From Folioceros fuciformis (Eukaryota > Anthocerotophyta > Anthocerotopsida > Anthocerotales): a stretch of DNA of 45,815 bases. Position 1 is the stretch's first letter; every line of letters starts with the position of its first letter. The position numbers were made by a program, and so were the translations under genes. Of this stretch, positions 32,237-43,542 are shown in pieces. The DNA is taken from assembly GCA_049999805.1 (NCBI GenBank), contig JBNGIO010006249.1, positions 408,981 to 454,795 of the forward strand. The letters run 5' to 3'. The notes beneath the pieces are model-generated. The model did no database searches. It was given only the letters and a program-made list of their open reading frames with translations, and was not told the origin of the DNA.

Positions 32237-32489
32237 TGCTTCTAACGAGAGATTATACGGTTAACCCGAGTCCCGTGGAAGTCCATCGAGGAGTTGGTTA
32301 ATCCTGCTTGATTCGCGTTGAAGGGCTGAGAGACGTATCAACCAGATGTAGCAGCGTGTGCGAGGAGTAGACGAGACTGGATTGATGTGCGTCTCAAGCT
32401 CTTTGGGCATGTGACAGCGGTCGAGGTGTCCAGGAAGCGAAGATTCGGTCGATTCCACTTTCCTGTATATGTGATGCCTTCAGCTGGTG

Positions 32490-35030
32490 ATGCTTCTTTC
32501 TCCATGCGAGTACACGCTGTCTGCCCTTTCGCTGCTGCTTCTACTGGGTCTTGATGCATTGCTGGCTTTCACAGAGATTCCAGGTTACTACTTCGATCCA
32601 GTACGAAAGAAGTTCTTCAAAATACTGAAGAGTCAGCATGGAGCTGGCCAAATGTTTGGACGAGAGTCTCCTGAGGTATGTCCAGAGGGTACCAGGTTGG
32701 ATGGATCGCGTTCGGTTTGGAAAGGTTTGATTTAGGATTTCGGGTTGGCGATCGTCTCAGGTGCTGTCAGTGGCTTGGACTGACCACGGTAGGTGAATGT
32801 GCGGTTGGAATGTTAGGTTGCCGAGAAGAGCTTGCCTAACAGGACGCAAAAACGGAGTATCTCAGGTGTTGGTGCTGGTGTGCTTCAGCTTCTTGGTCAA
32901 AGGCAGGTATCTGGGCTTAGGAGCGCCTCGTTCCAGGAGCGATGGATGGAAGAACAATCACTTGAGCCACGGGTATGTTTGATTGCATGTCATTGTGGGT
33001 CTATGCCAGTAGCAGTGCCTGTTGAGCTTGTGAACTGTTTCAACCCTAGTCATGTATTGCACTTCGGGGCTCACTTTAATGTTTTCAGGTATACGAGTAC
33101 ACGAATTGGAGGACATGCGTGGGGTCAATTGCCGACTTCGAGCAATTTTGTGTCGATACCGTTTCGGATGAAGGAATTTTGCAAGCGAATGTGCTGGTCA
33201 CTGGGAATAAACAGGGGTTTACTCAGTAAGAAACGAGACACAAATAGCAAGTGCTGCGTTGATGATAAGTTCTTTGCAGATGTGCTGAGTATGAACTCTT
33301 TGTGCAGGTCGTTCGAAGTACTCCCCGCTTCGTTCACATTAGATGACTTCATCCTTAGGGAGAAAAAACTGCCGGTCCAACTATGGGAACCCCGACATTC
33401 AGAGCTGCCTATGATGGACCAGGAGGTGGCACCACAGCTGCTTGGTGGACCAAGCCAGTTGATGAGGTCGACGATCACATCAATCAGGAGGCTCCAAGGA
33501 GCTACCAACACCAACAAAGCAGTGTATGTCCTCCCCTATGTTCTGTGTCTGTGTAGCGTTGGGAAACTCTAATTTCTCATTGTTGGCTTCACTGTTAACA
33601 GAGTCTCTGGCCTAGGGTGGTCTGGACTGGGCCAGGACACTCATGGAACTGCAGGGCTGTCCGTAGCTGAGGTGTTGGGCACGTATAACGAATCTTGTTT
33701 TAAGCTCAGTAGGAGAGCGAGATACTGTACAGAGTTGGAAATCTTGACTTTGAAGAGCAACCCCACTGGGACAGAAGTGGCCGTTGGTACGTATCTTTAG
33801 TGGCGTTCGTTCAAACTGTCGTTGAAGTTCGTTCTCACAACTCTTTTCAAGTCTTATGACCTACTGTTGGTGACGTGTGTAGTTAACTTAATGATGTGCA
33901 AATTGACAGGCACCAGACGTGGTCCTGCTCTGATTTCTGTTGAAAATGGTACCTTGCAATGGCTCCGTAGAAAGAGCTATGCTACATCTACCTTTGCTGT
34001 GGAGTTTGACAGAACAGTAAGTTTGTCTCGTCATTTGATTTGAGACAGGGAAACCGTATCTGCTCAAGTTTGGCAGCGTAATATGCAGGCCACCTCAGTT
34101 TTTTCAGAGCAAAATCCTGGCTTTTGAATGGGGTTGCAATGCAGGGGGACATGATCTTCTGTGGATCTGCGGATGGGCTTATTGTCTGTTTAGACAGACG
34201 TGATCATTACCAGCCTGCATCGACGTTGGAAATGGATTCTTGTGTCTGCAGGTAGGCTGGAAATCCGCAGAGTACGTTTTGGTTCTTTGTGTCAGACGAG
34301 TTACATCGTGTTGGCTGTGTACAGCATTGCGGCACTGGAGTCCGACGTATTTTCCTTGCTGGCAAGTACTATGAAGGGACAGGTAAATTCAAATCTCCAA
34401 GCTGTTTGCAATCTGTGGGGTTGCGGACCGCTTTCCGTTGTGAAAAGAAGGTGCGCAGGTCATCTGTGAAGCTCAGGCTCTTGAGTAACCACACTTGCAT
34501 CATCGTTGTTGGGACAGATACAAAGATGGGACAGGCGCGTCAATAGGATGCCTGTTTGTTCCTATGAAGGCAATGTTAACAGCAGCTCCTTTCTCCAGCT
34601 TGGTGTGGATGATAGAGAGATACTGCTCCTATCTGGTGAGTGACACGATTGTGTTTCATTTTCCTACACAGACGTAACAGAGACAACGCTGTAACTTTGT
34701 CCACGTTTCAGGTGGCGAAGATAGAGCTGTTCGAATCTGGAGTCTGGCTTCTGGGAAATTATTGAATGTCAGGGAAAACTTTCCTGGCGTAGTCGTTTCC
34801 ATGCGGAGGCCTATGTTCACCGGTACTGTAATGCGTCATTTATCCTTGTGCAATTATATTACATCCTATATTTTTGTCACCCGGTTTTGACACATTGTGT
34901 ACCGTGTGCAGGATGGAGTGAAGATGTCGCCCATGGATGGCAGCACAAGAGGTTTGAAGTCAATCACAGCTGGGCGATGTGGATGGCCCCACAATCTGAG
35001 AAAGGGAGTTTCTTCTACATGCATGGTTAG
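32490..35030 (+). CDS. DCAF4-like WD-repeat protein
   Basis: Likely substrate receptor of CUL4-DDB1 E3 ubiquitin ligase. Exons: 32490-32675, 32829-32972, 33089-33225, 33308-33523, 33602-33786, 33910-34016, 34145-34251, 34325-34382, 34518-34635, 34712-34822 and 34912-35030; phases close and give about 495 residues. Family text includes IPGYYFDPVRKKFFKI near the start, RWDRR (a WDxR motif for DDB1 contact) after LLASTMKGQ, and GGEDRAVRIWSLASGKLL. The start is uncertain: the ATG at 32,490 would add a hydrophobic leader foreign to this family, whereas CTTTCACAG just before GAGATTCCAGG looks like an acceptor, so a short upstream exon may hold the true start. The exon-2 acceptor could also be three bases earlier. 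Confidence 0.85.
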
Positions 35031-35556
35031 CTGAGGTTACGTGGTGGATATGATTGGCGGTGAACGCTCAGCAACATTCTTAGCAATTTCTAGACTCTTC
35101 CAAGGTAATGCGGGACTTGATAGCTACATGTTTTCACTAGGTACTCACCCGCCCTTGTCTAATAGCCGTCATGTAAATGTGGTCGCAGGAGGCTGTTTTT
35201 TGCATTGTGCAGCGGATGGTCAGCAAACGTGCCCCGCATCCAACTTCACCGTCAGGTATTCATCTCTGCTGAAGTGACTTGATTTGAAAGAATTTTTTCT
35301 GTCCAGCATTACCTATACCTTCCTCGAAGCCATTCTCAATGTTATTCTTCAAAAAGCACTCTTGAAATTTCTTCCAGGGGACAAGGGAAACGAGGAACAG
35401 ATTTTGGGAAGGTTCATGATTGACATCTCTACATAGACGCTTGCACACCAGATATGGAAATGCTGAGTCGTGTAGGTGTGTGTAGAGAGCGAGGCTGAGA
35501 CAACATTTTGGAGAGATTGATGACTACTGTGCTTAAGTCCCTAGATCTCTTTCAGA
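35031..35556. other. Convergent 3' region between DCAF4-like and SYT5-like genes
   Basis: The two genes converge here. The stretch presumably holds both 3' UTRs; no further gene is seen. Confidence 0.5.
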
Positions 35557-38500
35557 TTAGATATGGAGATGCTGGGGTGTCCACTGGAGAGTCATGTGCA
35601 GTTTACCGGATCTGGCGCCAGAGAGCTTGAACTCGTCAGAATACTGTCCCTCTTCTATCACCCTTGTGAGCGTGAGGACAACCCGACCTAGAAAGTCCTG
35701 GTAGCAGACAGTGGATGGCCTGGTCAGACACGGAAACCTCTCGAATGCACAAAACGGTTTACTTGCTGATTCTGCGATAAGACTCACCCGGCCAAAAGTG
35801 TCGTGATCCCAAATCTCAACAATTAAGAGGTCATGGTTGGCATCCTCCACCAGAAAGTCGAATTCTTGATTCCAATTGGGGTTCAGATCCTGGAAAACAA
35901 TCTGTGATTGTCTTGGATTAGCTCCTTGTTGAGCCATGTCGTTCAGTAAAAACCATTGGAGCATCCAGGAGTTCTTACCTTGGTCTTCTTCTTTGTTGAG
36001 TCATTCTTCTTCATGCACAGCGAGGCGTAGGGGTCGCTCGTGCCCAAGTAATCTGCGGCTGTGAGTGCTTCAGCCCGTTCAACCCTGACAGTTAAAATGC
36101 CACGAACAATTTCCTTGTTCCTCATGATAGAAGACCGGCGCTCTCTTGTACGTGGAAGCAAGGCAGCGGAAGATCCTGCACCCATGTCGAGCGACGGAGC
36201 TCTCGTCGCGTTGTCTTGTGGGTTTGCCATGATTTGCTTACCCTTGACACTTGCGCGAGCATCAGGTGCTTGAGGGTGAAAGAGAAGCTCCACGTGAACC
36301 TGCATCTCGTGCTCATATTGAATGGCATTCTGGAAAGTACATCGGAACGGAGAAAAATTCTGCGATCCATGGGCACTGTGCTTGCGGGCTGTCAACGACA
36401 GTTTGAAAATGCTGTGGTGGGGACAATTTACCTTGCCTCTGTACTTGATGTTCGTCGTGTCCTCGAGATCCTTCATCAGGTTCAGCCATTTCTCGACTGA
36501 GACCCAGGGCTGCAAATCTTTCAGGAACACTTGTGCAACCCCTATCAGTTGACTCTCCTGCAGCCCTTCTTCATCAAGGACACGAATCACGAGCTTCTGT
36601 GCATCCAGATCCTCCACCTCCAGCTCAAAGTGTTCATCCCATACAGGATTGAGATCATTGCCCTGGCATTTTCCAGATATTCAAACACATGACACCGCGG
36701 TAATTTCGGAGCCAGATGCCATTACAGCACTTCCTTCAGAGATCGCAATTGAGGTGGCAGAGAGACATTATGAAAGTGAATCTCGAATGTGTCGGGCGTA
36801 CTTGACTCTTACTATTGTCCGGCTCCTCTTCATGTAGCTTGGTATAGGCCTGACGTACAGTAGGGCAAACGGGTCCGACTTGCCAACCAGATCTTTGTTT
36901 GGCAAATCCGTTGCCTGAACCAGTCGGACATTCAGCATACCAATCGGTTTTGTGGTCAAAGCCTCGGGGCTGTGAAACAAGATGTTGCGTCTCTTTGGCA
37001 GAAGATTTCGGGGAAGGCTGCACAACCACAAGGCAACACCAACAGGGGTATCACGGAAGGTGATAGGTACATTCCACATACGAATGGAGCATTTCACATT
37101 CCGCTTTGGTACAGGAAGATGTATCTGTCCATACTTGTCATATCCTGACAAGACAGGAACGACTTGTCTCATTGGCCATTCCACGGTATCCATAATGGCC
37201 GTTCTCAGCATTCCCTGCACAATTTCCCAAATCCAAGCTTCAACCCGCTAAAACAGCAGTGAACTACTCGTCAATCATACTTCAACCGTTGAAAGAGCGG
37301 AATGTGATTCTCGGTAAGATTAACAATCTGAAAATAGAAAGTCTTCTCACATACATCTAGCATACCGAATAGTCCGGGAACGATGCTCCTCTCCCCGCCA
37401 ACCACCTTAAGTGTGAAGTTCAACCTTTTCTGTCCACACGAATAGGATATGCATCTGAAAAACGAACGAACTCTCCCTTCCTTCATGTACATTTGACGTA
37501 GTGAAGAGTCAGATGAGTGAGCGGGATCGCGAGGTACCTTGTTGATCAAGGTGTACGTAAATGCTCCAAAACAGGGGAGCTGATCTACCAATGGCTTGAA
37601 GACCAGACGAAACACTCCATTGATGCCAAAATCCTTCACCTGGAAAGGATGCGTTTGTCACTTTTGGACAGGTCTGGCCTTAGGATGAGCAAGCATGCTT
37701 TACAAAATTCGGGACTGCCACCTGAATAGGAAGCGCAACGCCTAGCAAGGTCCCCACAGCAAGAATAATGCTTGGATTACCGTCCCACTGCACCTCCACA
37801 TCCATGGCAATTTCCCCCTCCGTTGGGCTTTCGACCATCTGTACTCCTGCGACAGCTCACCACCTTGAACCACAGAAGCAATTGCTGTAAAGCCCGACAG
37901 GCCGAAATTAGTGTTTTTCAAGCAAACCATACCTAGGAACTGAGGAGCGATTGTGCCCAGAGTAAACTTTTGAAATTTGAGCGACGCCAGAACAGTCGGT
38001 CGGTAGTACTCCAGAATCGGCTCCAGCGACTCCTTGCAGAGTTGAGATGCCGCCTGCTTGTGAAACAGTGCCTCAAAAGTCTGCACGACCACTTCTCGGA
38101 CTTTCGCACACCTACTGCAATTGTCTGTATGAATCCAATGTTTCCTCACGAATATTGCTCAGACCGTTAGCAGCCTGCAGAGGAAAGAAAGACACACCTG
38201 ATTCACAAGAGGCCAGACCTTCACCATCTTCTCGTTCAGCCACCCTACCTGCCAACCCACCATTCGGTTCTACGCGAATTCCGCTTGCCGCTGACAAAAG
38301 TTTGAATCTTGACACCGACAATCTTACCTTCTCAAGCTCTGCAAACACAATCCACCTTGGGTACACAGCTTGAGGGAACAGCTTTCTCAGGTCCTGCAAA
38401 TTCATCCTAGATAGCACCGCCGTATTTACCGCCTGCAAAATGCCTCCTTGAGTCAGCCACGAGGCATCAATATGCCGTCTGTAGCTCCCTGCCATAGCGT

Positions 38501-38775
38501 ACAACGTGACATGCTAAATTCGAAATAATCTATCCTGAAGTCTTCCGTAGGGTGCATTTGTTCAGAGTCTTCAGCAACATTCTGAGCATCCAGAGCTCCT
38601 TTGAAGCATGCAGCAGAAACGGAAGGCAAAGCAGCAGAAGAGTATTTACAATTCTTCGACGGTGCTTGGAGCGCCTTTTTGCAAGAAGGCTGAAAAACCA
38701 GATGATCAAGATGCCAATCGGAATTCCAGCCATCGTTCCGATGACGAAATTGGAGGTGAAGATGCTTCTTGGCAT
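35557..38775 (-). CDS. SYT5: Synaptotagmin-5-like ER-plasma membrane tether (SMP and two C2 domains)
   Basis: Extended-synaptotagmin relative (plant NTMC2T2 group) tethering ER to plasma membrane and moving lipid. Exons: 38775-38650, 38432-38328, 38248-38198, 38053-37933, 37846-37722, 37639-37538, 37429-37355, 37214-37135, 36969-36813, 36662-36432, 36299-35979, 35901-35788 and 35697-35557; all phases close and give 582 residues. One membrane segment (about 10-31) precedes the SMP domain (about 77-255; WLNEKMVKVWPLVNQ, LEPILEYYRP, VQWDGNPSIILAV). C2A (about 265-375) has NKDLVGKSDPF and DLNPVWDEHFEL; C2B (about 455-565) has GTSDPYASL, NPNWNQEFDF and IWDHDTFGR, with calcium-binding Asp present. 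The alternative start at 38,859 would add 28 residues. The frame stays open through intron 8 (37,134-36,970) by chance, but phase and family length favour removal. Confidence 0.93.
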
Positions 38776-39480
38776 GGCTGTGTGTAGCAGTAGCAGCTCT
38801 TCCAGGGCCAAGCAATCCAGGCAAGATTGAGATGGATGAGAGGATTCATTGGATTTCAACTTCCAATTGCCAATGGCTGCATGTAGCCAGGCGTGCTTGC
38901 CAGTAACTCGGATTCACACAAGGGCATGGCCAAGCCGAGATGCGCTCGTAGCGGACGGTCCGATGATGCCGCTCCAAGTGTTACAAGTTCCCGTGCTGGG
39001 AGCAGATTGGGAACAACGAAGAGCACGCTCGCAAGCTTTGCCAACAGTGTCATACCTGCATGAACCTTGGCCTCGTCGCCCGGACGGCAGAAGTAAAACG
39101 GGCAGCCGCCTGCCTGCTCCCGTTAGCCACAGCCGTTAGGTCGTCCTCTACCGTCAACCATATGGATAGATAGCCAGCCTTTCGACTTCTCGTGGACGGT
39201 GCACCGACAACGATAGACGCCTGACAGACGATGAGATGCATTGATCTAGAGTCCAGTGCGTAGCAAACGAAGCAAACTGGAGTAGCTCAAGTACATAGAA
39301 AGCTACTGCAGCCATGGCAGAGCGTGATGATAACACAGAGCGAGAAACAGCAAGAGAGACGAACAGTTGCCGACACTGGCATGGCGTGCCTCACCACACC
39401 GAAGTAAAATCCTAACCATCCTCGAGCTTCAAGCTTCCATCCTACTCCTTACTAGCCAAGGTGCAGCATGCGGTGCACGC
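38776..39480. other. SYT5 upstream region
   Basis: Contains the SYT5-like promoter and leader and the 3' flank of the next gene. No gene seen; frames here lack recognisable domains. Confidence 0.45.
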
Positions 39481-39786
39481 TCAGGGGAAGTAGTCCGGCC
39501 AGATGTGGTAGTAAGTGTCCCGCTGCACCTTGTTCAGCGCCTTGTTCCACTTGAAATCATACGTCTTCTTCCCCTTCTTGCGCGCCGCCTTGAGCTGATG
39601 ATTCTCGCACACCATGGCCCAGTCGTGCCAGTTCCAGGCGTTGCAGTTCTGCTCCCAGTAGTACGGGCACACGAAGGAGTAGACGGAGAAGGCCACCGCG
39701 CCCCAAAAAATGCTGCTGAAGGCCTCCCGGTCGGAGTGCGGCACTCCGGGGTCGCCAGTGTACGCGGGCCCGAACATCTTCTCCAT
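39481..39786 (-). CDS. Small conserved membrane protein, possibly mitochondrial
   Basis: A single-exon frame of 101 residues starting MEKMFGPAYTGDPGVPHSD. One hydrophobic segment (about 24-43; SSIFWGAVAFSVYSFVCPYY) is followed by an aromatic and basic tail with NWHDWAMVCENHQLKAARKK and the end YYHIWPDYFP. The composition and layout resemble small accessory subunits of the plant respiratory chain (complex I membrane arm), but I cannot name the subunit with confidence. It is head-to-head with the next gene across about 343 bp. The third-position GC bias and clean start support a real gene. Confidence 0.65.
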   Translation of the reverse strand: MEKMFGPAYTGDPGVPHSDREAFSSIFWGAVAFSVYSFVCPYYWEQNCNAWNWHDWAMVCENHQLKAARKKGKKTYDFKWNKALNKVQRDTYYHIWPDYFP

Positions 39787-40129
39787 GGCGACCTGCTGCG
39801 CTCAGGACCACAGGACGGGGAAGCTCACTTTACGAAAGGGGCATGGAACCAAGGCAGGGTCTTCGAAAACGAGAATTGCTTCCTTCACTACCCTAAGGCC
39901 CTATAAAAACGGTGGGATGTCAAACTACTGAGACGGACAAGTTCTTCTCCAAGTCGGCACAAGAAGGTGAGCCGACGGCGGAACAGTAATAGACTTCAGC
40001 AGCATCAGGCAGTTCATAGCAGCTGGCCAAGGGAAACGAAGAGAAGGTGTGTTCACATCTTGACGCTGGGATCAGGTCGTGGGTCGCGGCGGATACAGCC
40101 ATCGATGTCCCATACCTTCGGTCAACAAC
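39787..40129. promoter_or_regulatory. Shared divergent promoter region with a TATA box
   Basis: The two flanking genes start on opposite strands 343 bp apart. CTATAAAAA at about 39,900-39,908 reads as a TATA box for the plus-strand gene, about 220 bp before its start codon. No equally good TATA is seen for the minus-strand gene. Confidence 0.4.
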
Positions 40130-40531
40130 ATGGGGGAAAGCTCTGCCATATTGTCGCCAGCAAACAGGAGAGTGAACGCAAATCCGTTCGGATCTCTGCC
40201 ACCACCCAAGCCGTATGGATTGCCGGAGCGGAATGAGCCGGAGGTGGGATGGTCTGCCATGGCCCGCAGGCACCAGTTTCTGCTCTTGATGCTGGGCATC
40301 CTGACCTTCCTCTGCACCGTTTACCTCTACTTCGCCATCACCATGGGGGCTAGAGACTCGTGCGCGGGGCTGCAGGGGACGCAGAGGGCGGCCTGCCGGG
40401 TAGCGAAGGGCGGGCTGGGGCATCGCCGGCTGCTGGAGGAAGGGGATGGGAATGTGATGGAGCAGGCGTCGCCTTCTTGTGAGTTGGGGCAACTGGGGGA
40501 CGGAGCACTGGTGGTCTTCGATTGCGTGTAG
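40130..40531 (+). CDS. Single-pass membrane protein of unknown function
   Basis: Frame of 133 residues from the ATG at 40,130 (MGESSAIL); an internal ATG at 40,259 (MARRHQFLLLML) is another possible start. The N-terminal part is Pro-rich (PFGSLPPPKPYGLPE). A strong membrane segment (about 48-70; FLLLMLGILTFLCTVYLYFAIT) is followed by two Cys separated by short spacers (DSCAGLQGTQRAACRVAKG) and an acidic end. The Arg-rich stretch before the membrane segment suggests that the N-terminus faces the cytosol. I do not recognise a named family. A later exon cannot be excluded, since the frame ends near a GTGTAGG that could be read as a donor. Confidence 0.6.
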   Translation: MGESSAILSPANRRVNANPFGSLPPPKPYGLPERNEPEVGWSAMARRHQFLLLMLGILTFLCTVYLYFAITMGARDSCAGLQGTQRAACRVAKGGLGHRRLLEEGDGNVMEQASPSCELGQLGDGALVVFDCV

Positions 40532-41248
40532 GCCGAGGCTGAGTTCGCTAATTTTGTGCAGGTAGTGGGGTGTTGGAGGCGGACAGATCCGGTAGAGATC
40601 TCGGTGTGCGGAGGTTAGATGTGCTTTTCTTGAGGACTATGGGTGATGCGGTTTTGACGCTGGCATGGCATGGTAGCCTGACGTTATTTCTTGCTGTGGG
40701 ATGCTGGGCCTTGAAGGGATTCGCATGTTACGGATGACGATGAAGAGCCTTTCTTGTTCCTGCAGCTACAGCCACTGTCTGACAGGTTAGTTGCGAGCAT
40801 AACTTTCTGAGTTACAGGGACACGGGCATGTCCCCTTCATGCTGCTGCAGGAGGGCAAGCTGTTCTGGGCAAGCTGATTGTAGACTACCGTGGCCGTCTG
40901 CTTGTGGTTTTACAGTTTTTCCGCTCACGTGACGAACAAAGGTCCAGCAAACGTAGTGCCCTGCAGCTTGAGCAGGGGTCCGAATTGGTGAGTTGGAGTC
41001 CCTCCCAGACTCCCTTTACTTTCATACAGCCACTTTGATCCATACCTGATCCTGCACCCGTGCTCGTTTCAGGTGTCTCGCACCCAGGGCCAATGAGGAC
41101 AGATTCCACATGATCAATGCTATTCATCTACTGAGGCATCAACCGAGCAGGTGTGGAATTGGTGGCAAGGCCAAGTGCTCGTCGTTTGGATGTCTCATGT
41201 GCTGAGCTTTGTGATGTCATTGACCGGTGTTGTTTGGTTTTATGACAG
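40532..41248. other. Intergenic DNA
   Basis: No gene recognised. I looked for earlier exons of the methyltransferase fragment to the right and found no matching motifs here. Confidence 0.4.
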
Positions 41249-41477
41249 ACAAGAAGCTATTGCCATGCTCTCAGACCTAGATAGGGTACTCCGACCTGGT
41301 AGGACTGCATCGTTTCGAGACACGCGAGAAATGGAGGAGGTGGTCCGAGAGGCTGCTCCGTCCCTGAAATGGGAAGTGGTTGCGTTCCAAGATGGTGGCA
41401 ACGCCAGTCCATTTAATTATCTGAGTTTGAGGAAGGCGGAAGAAGATGTTGGACAGGCTGCCAGGTCATGTCTTTAA
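41249..41477 (+). pseudogene. Fragment of a PMT-type methyltransferase (C-terminal exon)
   Basis: The exon-like piece after an acceptor TATGACAG reads QEAIAMLSDLDRVLRPGR, then FRDTREMEEVVREAAPSLKWEV, and stops at 41,477. This matches the C-terminal part of plant SAM-dependent PMT methyltransferases (DUF248), which carry DRxLRPGG, an IIRD-like strand and a following LxWE. The second Gly of RPGG is Arg here and the usual final lines are degenerate. None of the upstream catalytic region (SAM-binding motifs) is in the window, so this looks like a remnant. Confidence 0.5.
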
Positions 41478-41894
41478 CACCTGAACAATTTTGCTCAGGT
41501 CTGCATGTTTGCAGAACCTGGTGTCCTGGTTGATTTGTGTTTCATTTCGTTGCACAAATCTGCACATGTGACTGTCCGGCTTGGGTGCCAAAAGAATCAT
41601 CCACGCAGCTGGCGGAAGGGGTGTTCGCAATTTGGATGCCGATGCTATGTACCTAATAAGGGGTTGTGGACGTTTATATTATTTAAAAGTATACATCAAT
41701 GAGGGGATTACGTCTTTGTCTACATGTCCAGCTCGTAATCTTACCTGACGAAAAACCTTCATCCAAAGGGAATGATGATGGATCAACACCAAGCCGTCAT
41801 GGGGTCGAAAACTGGCAGTGCGTAGCAAACAGACCACTGAAAAGGGACAAAGGCAGGAAGCCGCATCCTGACTTCCCCAGCGAGTCCAGCATGA
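41478..41894. other. Intergenic DNA downstream of the F-box gene
   Basis: Probably contains the 3' UTR of the minus-strand F-box gene. No gene seen. Confidence 0.45.
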
Positions 41895-43367
41895 TCAAAC
41901 AGTTTGAAGCTGGTGTCGGTCGACGTTCAGGGATCCACGGGCATCAACACGGGGCAGGAAGGTGCCGAAGGAAAATTCTTGCCCACCAAAAGGCTCCTCT
42001 TTGCCAGGGTAAGAATGTTCGGGCACCTGTTCCCACTCGCTCGCTTCCGACCTCCACAAGAAGACAGACATCTTACACGGCTGACAAAAATCCAGAACGT
42101 AGAACATATCCAAACTCCCGGCAACTTGGAGATTGTCTGCCCTTAAGGAACGGTAACGGAAGAAGGACTCGGGCTCTTGGAGGAAGAACTTGGACTCCGG
42201 TATGGGCCTGGAATCATCGTCCACGGGCCCACGCTTGTCCTTCCAAAACCTGGTAACACGGACTTGCCACGACGGGCAGTATCCGAATTCAAGAAGCGCA
42301 GGGGCTGTGCGACGACAGTCCGCAGGAGCACTGTCCTCCACAAAGAGGCAAGGGCATTGCCACCATCCCTGCAATGCGGTTAGGGTAGCGGAAGAGCACT
42401 GCATGTATTCGAACCGATCCTGCTTCACCAGGTAGGAGACGATTCGCAGGCTCCTGGGGCTGGCGAAGTCGAATAAGTTGAAGAGCAAGTGGACGACATC
42501 CTTGGAGGTGGTGCACCCTGTTTGGTGGAGAAGGGTACAGCTAGTGCCCGTGGGAAGCCCCAAAGTGTCTCCCTGCCTCCACTGCTCCTCGCCGGAATCA
42601 TAAATGTCGACCGTCACTGTGGCACCTCGCCGTCGGAAGTGAAAGATTTTGAAACTCTTGGTGTTGTCGTCCACGATAAGCTCATGCGCGTACTCGCCAT
42701 GATCGTAGTACCCAGACTCATCCGCCACCCAGTAGTAATCACTTCTGGGAGGAGGGAAAGGCACCTCCTGCCAGGACCCGCGCAAGGGATTGCCCACCCA
42801 GTACCGGAATCCCTGACAAGCCCGCGTCCTGGGCCACCCGCCGCCAATGTAGCGCCAGTAGCGCCAACGCTCCCGCAGCAGCACCAGACCCGAGTCGCCT
42901 CCTGCGCCCCTGCCCACCTCCACCTCGCTGCATTCGTCTGTGGGCAGCCGGATGTTGTACCACCGGCATGAAGCCGGGTCGAAGGCGAGGCAGACGGTGT
43001 TGCGGCTGGTGCGGAAAGGCAGGCGGCTGACGCCGCGGTAGATTGTGATGCGGCGGTCGGGGGCCGGCATCGTGCTCGACTCGAAGCGAGGAATCGTGCG
43101 ACAGATCAACAACCAGGGCTCCTTCATCTGGGGACCCTCTAATGCGTGAGACGTGATGAATTGGTTCCACGCCCTGCTCACCGATCGCAGCTGTGCCAGG
43201 CTCACCGCCGGTAACCGAGCTAATATGTTCTCCACCACATCCTCCGGCAGCTCCTGCATCGGGCACCTGCTGGATGCCACTGCGGGAAGCTCATCGAGCA
43301 CTGTCTCCGGCACATCCTCCTTCTCCTGGGCCAGCGCTGCTGGAAGCTGACCGGACTTGGACGCCAT
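41895..43367 (-). CDS. F-box protein, intronless
   Basis: Probable substrate adaptor of an SCF (SKP1-CUL1) ubiquitin ligase; 490 residues, one exon. The F-box lies at about residues 37-78: MQELPEDVVENILARLPAVSLAQLRSVSRAWNQFI. The rest is a long substrate-side region typical of plant F-box/kelch-like or FBA-type proteins. It is rich in Trp and Tyr, with repeated blocks such as CLAFDPASCRWYNIRLP, GFRYWVGNPLRGSWQEVPF and ELIVDDNTKSFKIFHF, which look like diverged beta-propeller blades. I cannot name the target. The start at 43,367 is the first Met before the F-box, with a TATA box about 90 bp upstream. Confidence 0.88.
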   Translation of the reverse strand: MASKSGQLPAALAQEKEDVPETVLDELPAVASSRCPMQELPEDVVENILARLPAVSLAQLRSVSRAWNQFITSHALEGPQMKEPWLLICRTIPRFESSTMPAPDRRITIYRGVSRLPFRTSRNTVCLAFDPASCRWYNIRLPTDECSEVEVGRGAGGDSGLVLLRERWRYWRYIGGGWPRTRACQGFRYWVGNPLRGSWQEVPFPPPRSDYYWVADESGYYDHGEYAHELIVDDNTKSFKIFHFRRRGATVTVDIYDSGEEQWRQGDTLGLPTGTSCTLLHQTGCTTSKDVVHLLFNLFDFASPRSLRIVSYLVKQDRFEYMQCSSATLTALQGWWQCPCLFVEDSAPADCRRTAPALLEFGYCPSWQVRVTRFWKDKRGPVDDDSRPIPESKFFLQEPESFFRYRSLRADNLQVAGSLDMFYVLDFCQPCKMSVFLWRSEASEWEQVPEHSYPGKEEPFGGQEFSFGTFLPRVDARGSLNVDRHQLQTV

Positions 43368-43457
43368 CCAGCAGCTCCTCCTCTGGCCGACCTACCAGCC
43401 CTCCACGCCTTCCGCTCGTGATAGGGCAGGGCAACTAAGGGAGGGGGTTGGGGAGAG

Positions 43458-43464
43458 TTTTATA
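43458..43464 (-). promoter_or_regulatory. TATA box of the F-box gene
   Basis: TATAAAA on the minus strand, about 91 bp upstream of the F-box start codon, a usual distance for a short leader. Confidence 0.6.
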
Positions 43465-43542
43465 AGAGCTTAAGGCGACCCCTACTAACCCACGAATTCC
43501 CAGCCCTAAAGCCGAAGCAGGTGTTTCAGTTTACCTCTGGTC

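Larger units (their letters stand above)
31111..32489. other. Low-complexity intergenic DNA
   Basis: No gene recognised. Between about 31,380 and 32,030 the motif (T/G)CAAGG(C/T)CAT-like text and TTGCA recur irregularly, suggesting a decayed repeat. A short CCCTAAACCTAAA (31,431-31,443) resembles a plant telomeric unit but is too short to mean much. An AAAT microsatellite and a palindrome lie to the right. Confidence 0.4.

Noticed and set aside
36969-37135. Coding insert in the SYT5-like C2A region from an open frame through intron 8
   Set aside because: GT-AG sites with matching phase remove it, and the joined protein then aligns with the family without an insertion.
43008-43367. Additional antisense gene over the F-box start region
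   Set aside because: Several frames are open there because of GC bias, but only the minus frame at 41,895-43,367 contains a domain.
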